A program made the position numbers and the translations under genes. Shown here piece after piece: positions 57,447 through 64,000 of a stretch of 64,000 nucleotides of DNA (position 1 is its first letter; each line of letters opens with the position of its first letter). The notes beneath the pieces were generated by a model. The model did no database searches and was not told the DNA's origin. It saw only the letters and a program-made list of their open reading frames with translations. Source of the DNA: Algoriphagus marinus (GTDB lineage Bacteria; Bacteroidota; Bacteroidia; Cytophagales; Cyclobacteriaceae); contig NZ_MSPQ01000012.1 in NCBI RefSeq assembly GCF_001936475.1, positions 1 through 64,000 on the forward strand. Direction: 5' to 3'.

Positions 57447-57559
57447 GGGGGTTGATTTTCTATTCCTCGATTAAATTAACTACTTAAAAATACTTATCCT
57501 TTTTTAAGGCTTAATTTTCAATGGAGTTAAAAAAAATTAACAAACAGGAAAGATTAGGT

Positions 57560-58927
57560 TTAGCCGATGATAAGCTTCTGTCCAGGTTTGATATTATTGG
57601 TATTGAGGTTGTTTAATCTTTTTAGCTGCTCTACCGTCAATCCTGGATTCTTTTTAGAAATGATCCAAAGCGAATCTCCTGGTTGAACTGTATAGAGGGT
57701 TTGTCCTGTCGGAGCAGTGCTTACTTGAGCTATGGTCTTTGATTCTCCCGGTGCTACTTTAAGTTGCTGACCTACTTTGATGAGGTTTGAGGATAAATTA
57801 TTCCACTGTTTGATCTGTGAGACGGTTACTCCATGTCTGCTTGCAATAGATCCTAATACATCCCCTGATTTTACTCGATATGTAGCAAAACTGGCAGGAG
57901 TAGGGTTCGATTCATTTTCTACTGAAGCTAAAAGCATTAATGGTTCGTTATTCAATGAATCAGCTATCCATGTTAAATTCTCCTTAATATAAGATGATTT
58001 GCTTTTAGGGACCCTGATCGCCATTGATCGATTACTTTCAGGGACTTTTTTATTTTTAATCGAAGGGTTTAATTTTTCCAAATCAGACACACAGAGATTC
58101 GTAAGTTCTGCTAGTTTGTCCAAGCTGAATGCTTTATTGAATCTTATCTGTTCGTGATCCAATGCATAGGTAGGATCTTCTAATTGGAAGTTGTGCTCCT
58201 CAAGATGGTTTAAGACATATAACATGGCTTGAAACTGAGGCACATATCCTCTAGTTTCACGCGGTAAATAATTATAGATTTCCCAAAATGTTTTCTTTCC
58301 ACCAGATCTTCGAATGGCTTTTCTAACGTTGCCTGGGCCACAATTATAGGCTGCCATTGCCACTTCCCAATCTCCAAACATCCGATAAAGCGACTTTAAA
58401 TATTTTGCTGCAGCCTCTGTTGATTGAATTGGATCCATTCTGTCATCAACATCAGAATTCACTTGCATACCATACATCCGACCTGTTGCTGGCATAAATT
58501 GCCAAAGTCCCATTGCTCCGACCCTAGACCGAATCTGAGGATCCAATCCTGATTCAATGATAGATAAATATTTGACTTCCAATGGCATTTCATGCTTTTC
58601 CATGGTTTCATCAAAAAGCGGAAAAAACAATTCTTTTCGGGACATTACCATTTTAGTGTAATCCCTATTTCGAACTGTAAAATATTGGATGAAAGAAAAA
58701 ATACGATCATTTAGCTCAAAGGACATCTCTACATCCATTGACTTGATTCGCTCATTGATTTCTTCGTAAGTAAAATCTGGTATGTATTCGTATTTGTAGT
58801 TTGGTAATACCTCTTCCTCTGTAGGTGCAGATGCTACGGTCTGCTCGTCTTGTGAAAAAGCCTCAGTCAGTGGAATCGAGCAAGTAATAAATACAAGGAG
58901 GATTTTGCTGAACATTGTCTTTTTCAT
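57560..58927 (-). CDS. LysM lytic transglycosylase (MltD-like)
   Basis: 455 residues. Signal peptide (ends EAFSQ, about residue 26), an SLT-type catalytic domain with E125 in LSIIESGLDP followed by VGAMGLWQFMPATG and AAYNCGPGNVRKA, and two LysM domains at about 350-395 (YRVKSGDVLGSIASRHG) and 410-455 (YTVQPGDSLWIISKKN). It cleaves peptidoglycan glycan strands with formation of 1,6-anhydro ends. It lies six bases behind gatA and closes the envelope operon. E. coli MltD is a lipoprotein; here no lipobox is seen, so the protein should be periplasmic. Confidence 0.94.
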   Translation of the reverse strand: MKKTMFSKILLVFITCSIPLTEAFSQDEQTVASAPTEEEVLPNYKYEYIPDFTYEEINERIKSMDVEMSFELNDRIFSFIQYFTVRNRDYTKMVMSRKELFFPLFDETMEKHEMPLEVKYLSIIESGLDPQIRSRVGAMGLWQFMPATGRMYGMQVNSDVDDRMDPIQSTEAAAKYLKSLYRMFGDWEVAMAAYNCGPGNVRKAIRRSGGKKTFWEIYNYLPRETRGYVPQFQAMLYVLNHLEEHNFQLEDPTYALDHEQIRFNKAFSLDKLAELTNLCVSDLEKLNPSIKNKKVPESNRSMAIRVPKSKSSYIKENLTWIADSLNNEPLMLLASVENESNPTPASFATYRVKSGDVLGSIASRHGVTVSQIKQWNNLSSNLIKVGQQLKVAPGESKTIAQVSTAPTGQTLYTVQPGDSLWIISKKNPGLTVEQLKRLNNLNTNNIKPGQKLIIG

Positions 58928-58933
58928 ATCTTT

Positions 58934-60361
58934 TTAAGAAGTTAGGTTTGTTAAATAATTACTAAAAGCATACAAATCAGCTTCCTTAAAGGAATTTGAA
59001 ACGATCTGAAGTCCAATAGGCATTCCGTTGGCATCCTTACCATTTGGGATTGAAATAGCAGGAACACCTGAAACAGAAGCTTGAACTGTGAACAAGTCCT
59101 CCAAATACATCGCTACCGGATCCCCACTATGTTCTCCAAATTTGAACGCAGTAGATGGAGTAGTCGGCATGATAATATAATCAAAATCTGTCAAAAGATT
59201 TTCCGTAAAGTCTTTAATTAATCTTCTTACTTTCTGCGCTTTAGTGAAATAAGCATCATGATAACTAGCACTTAAAACAAAAGTGCCGAGCATAATCCTC
59301 CTTTTGACCTCTTCTCCAAATCCCTCACTTCGTGTTAGCTTGTACATGCTTTCCAGATTATGAGCGTTTTGGGTTCTGTATCCATATTTTACTCCATCAA
59401 ATCTTGACAGGTTCGAACTTGCCTCTGCGGTCGTTAAGATGTAGTATGTAGGTAGTATGTAATCCAACAAAGGGAAATTTACCTCTTCGACTTCGTGTCC
59501 CTCACTTTTTAATTTTTCTAAAACGGCCATCGTATTATCCTTGATTTCCTGCTGAAGGGAAGGGGATTCGATGGTTTCTTTGAGATAGGCCACTTTAGCT
59601 TTTTTCTCAAAATGAAGTAACTCACTATAGGCTAAAACAGGCTTTTTCGAGGAAGTGCTATCAAACTCATCGTGACCTGCCATGATCTCCATGACCAAGG
59701 CATTGTCTTTCACCGTTGTGGAGAATACACCAATCACATCAAAAGAAGATGCATAAGCTATCAAGCCCCATCTGGAAACTCTTGAATAGGTTGGTTTCAT
59801 CCCGATCACTCCTGTAAATGCAGCGGGCTGTCTTACAGAACCACCTGTATCGGTCCCCAAACTAGCTGTACACAGATTAGCTTGAACTGCAACAGCTGAA
59901 CCTCCAGAAGATCCACCTGGAACTCTTGATTCATCCGCTTCATTGAGAACTCTTCCATGTGCTGAGTTCTCATTAGAGCTTCCCATTCCAAATTCATCGC
60001 AGTTTAACCTGCCGATAATTATAGCATCTTCATCAATGAGCCGCTGGATCGCTGTCGTGGTGAATTGGGATTCAAAGCCCTTAAGTATTTTGGAAGATGC
60101 GTTTGCTTCATGTCCTTTATAGCAAAGGACATCTTTGATTCCAATTACCATTCCTGCAAGTTTACCAGCGTTACCCTGGGCGATTTTTGCGTCAATTAGA
60201 ACGGCTTGCTCTAGAGCGGATTGCTCATAAACTTCGACGAAGGCGTTGAGATGCGCCTTCGTCTTAATGTTTTGTAAATAATGGCCAACTATCGTTTGAC
60301 AATTAGCTTCTTTTTTATCGATGGATTTTCTGATCTCGTCGAATGAACTGAATTTTCCCAA
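58934..60361 (-). CDS. gatA: Glu-tRNA(Gln)/Asp-tRNA(Asn) amidotransferase subunit A
   Basis: 475 residues. The amidase triad is complete: K76 (GIKDVL), S151 in PGGSSGGS as the cis-Ser, and S175 in TDTGGSVRQPA as the nucleophile, each three residues below the positions of S. aureus GatA. GatA releases ammonia from glutamine for transamidation. GatB and GatC are not in the window. The start codon is TTG at 60361, which fits the normal N-terminus (FSSFDEIRKSI); no ATG is in frame nearby. It is 17 bases after tatA. Confidence 0.95.
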   Translation of the reverse strand: MGKFSSFDEIRKSIDKKEANCQTIVGHYLQNIKTKAHLNAFVEVYEQSALEQAVLIDAKIAQGNAGKLAGMVIGIKDVLCYKGHEANASSKILKGFESQFTTTAIQRLIDEDAIIIGRLNCDEFGMGSSNENSAHGRVLNEADESRVPGGSSGGSAVAVQANLCTASLGTDTGGSVRQPAAFTGVIGMKPTYSRVSRWGLIAYASSFDVIGVFSTTVKDNALVMEIMAGHDEFDSTSSKKPVLAYSELLHFEKKAKVAYLKETIESPSLQQEIKDNTMAVLEKLKSEGHEVEEVNFPLLDYILPTYYILTTAEASSNLSRFDGVKYGYRTQNAHNLESMYKLTRSEGFGEEVKRRIMLGTFVLSASYHDAYFTKAQKVRRLIKDFTENLLTDFDYIIMPTTPSTAFKFGEHSGDPVAMYLEDLFTVQASVSGVPAISIPNGKDANGMPIGLQIVSNSFKEADLYAFSNYLTNLTS

Positions 60362-60378
60362 TGTAATTGGTTTGAGTA

Positions 60379-60576
60379 TTACTTTTTCTTGTCTTTCATG
60401 CCCTCTTCGAGGTCATTTTGGATATCCTTGGTGGCATCTTTAAATTCTCTGATGCCTCGGCCTAAGCCTTTTGCAAGTTCAGGGATTCTTTTTGCACCAA
60501 ACAAAAGGAGGATGACCAAAACGATCAAGATCATTGAGCCTGGACCCATATTTTGAATAAAACCTAATGTTAACAT
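60379..60576 (-). CDS. tatA: Twin-arginine translocase TatA/E family protein
   Basis: 65 residues. One N-terminal membrane helix (MILIVLVILLLFG), the hinge FGAKRIPELAKGLGRGIREF as amphipathic helix, then a charged tail ending KDKKK. TatA subunits form the pore for folded proteins across the inner membrane with TatC, which is not in the window. A near-ideal promoter precedes it, so it can be transcribed on its own as well as from the upstream genes. Confidence 0.96.
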   Translation of the reverse strand: MLTLGFIQNMGPGSMILIVLVILLLFGAKRIPELAKGLGRGIREFKDATKDIQNDLEEGMKDKKK

Positions 60577-60607
60577 AATGGTGTTTGTTTAATGGTAAAT
60601 TAAGAGA

Positions 60608-60638
60608 CAAAGATATAACTGTCATTCGCTAACGCAAA
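60608..60638 (-). promoter_or_regulatory. Consensus promoter of tatA-gatA
   Basis: On the minus strand TTTG (60638-60635), a 19-base spacer and TATCTTTG (60615-60608) match the Bacteroidota housekeeping consensus exactly. The predicted start near 60601 leaves a leader of about 25 bases. Confidence 0.65.
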
Positions 60639-60675
60639 GCAGAAGTTCTTTTTTAACAATATACGAATCTTATTG

Positions 60676-61929
60676 CTATTTGGATGTAACCCATGTGCTA
60701 GGATCCATTACCTGAAGGCCTTTCCAAGTTTGAAAGTGAACTTCTGCTTCTCCGTCAGGACCTGTAGCTACTTGCCCAATTACGTCTTTTGCATTCACTT
60801 TTTGACCTGTTTTTACAGAAATGGTTTTTAGCTTGCTATACATGGTATAATATTCCCCATGCTTAATAATAACTGTGCCTCCGTATCCTGGCATGGTCGT
60901 AATTTTCGTCACGGTTCCATCGAATACCGTTCTGACGTTGGAGTTTGGTTGAGTACGGATATCTATTCCATCATTTTCCATGGTGATACCTTTCAATGTG
61001 GGATGAGGATAAGTACCGTATCGCTGAGTAATAAAGCCTGTCTCCACTGGCCATGGAAGTCGACCTTTGTTTCCCGCAAACGAACTTGATAATGCTGCAG
61101 CTTCTGGTGTCATTGGCATACTACTTCCTGCAGATTTGGTAGTGTTGCTATTTTCCTTTCGAGAGGCGGCTTCTGCGCGGCGAATTTCTTCCTCGATCAC
61201 CTGCTTGATCATTTTATTTAATTGATCTTGCTGTTTTTTTGTTGCGGTGATCTGGCGCTTAATGTCCTTTTCTTTCTTCGAAAGGTTATTTACTACACCT
61301 TGCTGGCTTTGCTTCAACCGCTCTAGTTCAGCTCTTTCTTTCTTTTCTTCTGATAAAACGTTTTCTTTTTCGGATTTTCTCTGGTCTAGCGTCTTCCGTT
61401 GTTCGGCTAGCTCGAGACTTAATTTTTCGATTTGGATAGCTTGTTGTTTTCGACTGTCTGTATACTGCTTTAAATACATTAGCCTAGAGTAGAGCTGATT
61501 GAAGTTATTTGAACTAAACACAAAAGCTACAATTGATAGCCCCCGATTCAATTTCGAGGCATTGTAGATCATCCTTCCATATTCTGCTTTAAGATCCTTG
61601 AGTGCTTCTTCAAGAGATGCGATCTTTTCCTCGGTTTCGTTGATTTCTTGGTTTATTAATTTTACCTCTCGATCGAGTGTATTTACTAATCTGGTTTGAG
61701 TTTGAAATTGCCTAGTGATAGCATTTAGTTCTCCAAGCGTTGTCTTTTTGATTGCTGTCGTTTGTTTTAGAATCGCATCAAACTCCCGAAGTCTGGCTTG
61801 CACATCAGCCTTTTCTTTTTCCAGCTCTTCTCTCGTTTTCTTAGTTTGTGCAGAAAGGTCAACTGTGCCAAAGCATATTATTCCTATAAGGAAAAAAGTG
61901 TAAATGATGGTTTTTTTCAACATTCCCAT
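60676..61929 (-). CDS. EnvC-like murein hydrolase activator (degenerate M23)
   Basis: 417 residues. Signal peptide (ends LSAQ, about residue 28), a long coiled coil (about 28-255, rich in K, E, Q, L), and a C-terminal LytM/M23 domain (about 295-410). The zinc ligands are partly lost: N319 replaces the His of HxxxD (D323 kept), E396 replaces the first His of HxH (H398 kept), and K366 replaces the His of the YSHL motif. It is therefore not expected to cut peptidoglycan itself but, like EnvC, to activate amidases. Its ATG overlaps the DUF4292 stop by one base (TAATG). A second ATG two codons later is an equally good start. Confidence 0.93.
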   Translation of the reverse strand: MGMLKKTIIYTFFLIGIICFGTVDLSAQTKKTREELEKEKADVQARLREFDAILKQTTAIKKTTLGELNAITRQFQTQTRLVNTLDREVKLINQEINETEEKIASLEEALKDLKAEYGRMIYNASKLNRGLSIVAFVFSSNNFNQLYSRLMYLKQYTDSRKQQAIQIEKLSLELAEQRKTLDQRKSEKENVLSEEKKERAELERLKQSQQGVVNNLSKKEKDIKRQITATKKQQDQLNKMIKQVIEEEIRRAEAASRKENSNTTKSAGSSMPMTPEAAALSSSFAGNKGRLPWPVETGFITQRYGTYPHPTLKGITMENDGIDIRTQPNSNVRTVFDGTVTKITTMPGYGGTVIIKHGEYYTMYSKLKTISVKTGQKVNAKDVIGQVATGPDGEAEVHFQTWKGLQVMDPSTWVTSK

Positions 61930-62669
61930 TAAAATTTAAAGGGGAAATTCAGTGGCTCTGAGAAAGGATCAATACTAGTCCATTCCACATTGATTATGGT
62001 ATTTTGTGATCCTTCAGGTAGCTGATAAGCAAGCTTAATCAAGATTGCAATAGGAAAAGGCTGTGTTTCGATTTCCTGAAAACCTGAAAAGCTGGCTAGT
62101 AATGACCCCCGATCATCAAGTGAGTTACTGACTAGCTCGGCAACCTTACCATGGCTTCCTTGAATTTTACTGAAATATCGAACCTTATTTCGTACTTGAG
62201 TAAGTTCGAAAATCTTACCTACTCGTACAAGTCTGTCTTGATAGTCAATAGGGTATGGGGTATTTGCCCAAAGCAAGTTTTGAAATAAATCCAATGAAAG
62301 TTTAAGACCAAAAATAGTTTCAAATTCATCATATGTCAAATTAATATCTTCTTTGCCAATACGATCTTTAATTTGAATTTTCTCTTGAGTAAGAAAACCC
62401 CGGACAGCTTCCATTCCCATCCCAGGTGAAACTGTAAACCATAGAACACTATCTTTCTTGGCGCGGACATTTAAGGACCCTCTGGTGATTTTACCAGATT
62501 CTTCCTCGATCACAACTTTTGCCTTGGCATTCAAGTAGTCATATTCTGCATATACTGGCGAAAAATCTCCTGTAATACCATCTCCCTGAAAAGGAATTAC
62601 TTTTTTGGAACAAGACGAAATCAAACCGATAAGGGCAAAGAATACCAGTCCTGCAAAAAATTTATTCAT
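61929..62669 (-). CDS. DUF4292 family lipoprotein
   Basis: 246 residues with lipobox ISSC (C20) and a following basic KK. The body matches DUF4292: LNAKAKVVIEEESGKI, VLWFTVSPGMGMEAVRGFLT, a short central helix (LSLDLFQNLLWANTPYP), and a closing INVEWTSIDPFSEPLNFPFKF. The fold resembles LolB, so it may carry lipids or lipoproteins, but this is untested. It overlaps both neighbours (eight bases with the TPR gene, one with the EnvC-like gene). Confidence 0.92.
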   Translation of the reverse strand: MNKFFAGLVFFALIGLISSCSKKVIPFQGDGITGDFSPVYAEYDYLNAKAKVVIEEESGKITRGSLNVRAKKDSVLWFTVSPGMGMEAVRGFLTQEKIQIKDRIGKEDINLTYDEFETIFGLKLSLDLFQNLLWANTPYPIDYQDRLVRVGKIFELTQVRNKVRYFSKIQGSHGKVAELVSNSLDDRGSLLASFSGFQEIETQPFPIAILIKLAYQLPEGSQNTIINVEWTSIDPFSEPLNFPFKF

Positions 62670-64000
62670 GATATTTTCCTTCTTTTATTTTAAGAGAAAG
62701 TGTTTCGGATGCTTCAGGACTTCCTTCAGCCTTTTTCCAATAGGTAATCGCTTCTGTTTTTTGACCTAAATGATATAGAATATCACCATAATGCTCAAAC
62801 ATTACTCCGCTTGGTTCTAATTCGTTCTGAAGTGCCAAATCCATATATTTTTTTGCTTCTTCATATTCTCCAAGCTGAAAAAGAACCCATGAATATGTAT
62901 CAAGGAAAGTGCCATTATTTGGAAACCTGGTAACAACTTTTGCAGACATTGCTTTTGCTTTCTCAAGATTCACTTTTTCAAGTGAAAGAAAGTATGCATA
63001 ATTATTCAAGACCTGCTCGTCATTCGGGTTTAGCTTTAGTGCTTCATCGAAATTTTTGAAAGCTTTTTCTTTTTCGCCAAGATTATAAAGGGAACTGCCC
63101 AAAGAGCCATAGGCCACTTGATCCAACTGCTGATTTCTTCCGGCATTAAGTTCAAGTGCTTTTTCAAGGGAAGCTACAGCAGCTGTGTCTTTTTTCTGAG
63201 CTGATTTGACCACTCCATCATAAAACCAAAATTCAGGGCTTTGTGGAAATTCATCCACACCCATGATTGTGAATTTTTCTACTTCTTGGAAGTCAGCATT
63301 TTCGCCAAATGATCCCAATATCACCTGCTCTAGCATTTTTGCGTCTTTGGGATTTAGAAGAAGAGATTTTTTGAAATATGAAATACCTTCTTGCTGTTGG
63401 TCTTCTTGGATTCTGCGTTCACCTAAAGCTCCATAAATCGAAGCGTCTTCCGGAGAAAATTCAATCATTAAGGTTTCCAGACTATCTAAAACAGATTCTC
63501 GCTCAATAGTTTTCAATTCTGTCAATTGAGCTAAATAAGCTCTGGACTTAACTTCTGGATTGAGATCCGGACTGGAAAATGCCTGATATAGATAGTTTAA
63601 TGACTCTTCTTTTCTCCCCTTTTCCTTCAAAAGCGAATGTGCTGCCATCTGTAATTCAGGCTGATTAGGATACTTTTCGATCTCTTTCATTACCAAATCC
63701 AGCCCTTGATCTACTCGATTGTTGTTGTAGAGTATTTCAACTAGATTCAACACGTAGGTGGGATTTCCAGGTTTGGCTTGAATTAGCTTTTCTCCTTCTT
63801 CTATTGCTTGATCAAGCTTGTTGTTTTTCAGATAGATTCGTTGTTTTTGTACTGTAATAGGTTCTAAAACACCATAATATTCTTCCGCACGATCAAGCAC
63901 AATAAGTGCCTTTTCAAGTTCCCCTGCATTGAGGTAGATCGAGGCCAAATCCAAATTGTATTGTTGATTTGACTCACCATCTGCAGTCAGACGATCCAAA
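62662..64000 (-). CDS. TPR-repeat protein (5' partial)
   Basis: The frame is open to the window edge, so the N-terminus lies outside. The 445 or so residues seen are a continuous array of tetratricopeptide repeats, about ten by eye, with typical helices such as DLASIYLNAGELEKALIVLDRA and NLGEKEKAFKNFDEALKLNP. The TTG at 63999 is not a likely start because the repeat array is already in progress. In other Bacteroidota the equivalent gene upstream of DUF4292 and the EnvC-like gene encodes a large TPR lipoprotein, so it likely acts in the envelope as a scaffold. Confidence 0.88.
   Translation of the reverse strand, partial: LDRLTADGESNQQYNLDLASIYLNAGELEKALIVLDRAEEYYGVLEPITVQKQRIYLKNNKLDQAIEEGEKLIQAKPGNPTYVLNLVEILYNNNRVDQGLDLVMKEIEKYPNQPELQMAAHSLLKEKGRKEESLNYLYQAFSSPDLNPEVKSRAYLAQLTELKTIERESVLDSLETLMIEFSPEDASIYGALGERRIQEDQQQEGISYFKKSLLLNPKDAKMLEQVILGSFGENADFQEVEKFTIMGVDEFPQSPEFWFYDGVVKSAQKKDTAAVASLEKALELNAGRNQQLDQVAYGSLGSSLYNLGEKEKAFKNFDEALKLNPNDEQVLNNYAYFLSLEKVNLEKAKAMSAKVVTRFPNNGTFLDTYSWVLFQLGEYEEAKKYMDLALQNELEPSGVMFEHYGDILYHLGQKTEAITYWKKAEGSPEASETLSLKIKEGKYHE

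Noticed and set aside
57500-57559. Hairpin GTTAA/TTAAC after the lytic transglycosylase gene
   Set aside because: The stem is only five A/T-rich pairs and would be unstable.
1-64000. tRNA, rRNA, CRISPR, insertion sequence or prophage
   Set aside because: I looked through the intergenic gaps, all below about 320 bases, and found no cloverleaf-like sequence, regular repeats or transposase/integrase frames.

Overview
The window is chromosomal DNA from a Bacteroidota bacterium, most likely order Cytophagales and probably family Cyclobacteriaceae (Algoriphagus-like). The phylum call rests on type IX secretion genes (PorU, PorV, SprA), a type IX C-terminal sorting domain, several Bacteroidota-typical families (DUF4292, DUF4494, DUF4837, DUF6515), promoters of the TTTG-N19-TAnnTTTG kind, weak ribosome binding sites and AT-rich composition. 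The family-level placement is inference. I see no rRNA, tRNA, CRISPR array, insertion sequence or prophage. The window is almost entirely coding.

Layout. 1-2.8 kb: two surface or secreted proteins with Ig-like repeats, the first cut by the window edge and carrying a type IX sorting tail, the second a heparin-lyase-like protein. 3-7.6 kb: a GT39-type membrane glycosyltransferase and an NtrB/NtrC-like two-component pair. 7.7-14.6 kb: housekeeping (FKBP isomerase, lpxH, ftsH, rsfS, birA, ahcY). 14.6-20.6 kb: mixed metabolic and unknown genes (lipoprotein, dienoyl-CoA-reductase-like SDR, PAS/kinase fragment-like protein, HD hydrolase, DUF2092-DUF6515 pair, DUF4494). 20.8-29.9 kb: membrane patatin, Mpo1-like protein, FAD oxidoreductase, nhaC, DEDDy exonuclease, YigZ, and a three-gene overlapping sugar cassette (FdtA-like, FemAB-like, GT2). 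29.9-37 kb: a tightly overlapping minus-strand operon MBL-pssA-porU-porV-M16. 37-42.3 kb: FAD oxidoreductase, a large TolB-propeller/barrel protein and yicC. 42.3-45.4 kb: N-acyl-D-amino-acid deacylase-like lipoprotein and two tandem tonB genes. 45.5-57.4 kb: vanZ, gcvH, the 7.1-kb sprA gene, ruvA, maeB and a DUF4837 lipoprotein. 57.5-64 kb: a cell-envelope operon of TPR protein, DUF4292 lipoprotein, EnvC-like activator, tatA, gatA and a LysM lytic transglycosylase.

How the genes work together. The strongest theme is envelope biogenesis and protein export. SprA is the type IX outer-membrane translocon, PorV the shuttle and PorU the sortase; the first protein in the window is a likely client. 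LpxH (lipid A), PssA (phospholipid), EnvC-like protein and lytic transglycosylase (peptidoglycan) and the TonB pair (outer-membrane energisation) belong to the same theme. I found no clearly new defence or mobile system. The items most worth a second look are a catalytically dead M16 protein coupled to porV, a degenerate-peptidase/TolB-propeller/barrel protein, a membrane-fused patatin, a PAS-DHp protein without an ATPase domain, the FdtA-FemAB-GT2 cassette, and an unusual number of genes (including sprA, pssA and gatA) with no usable ATG start.
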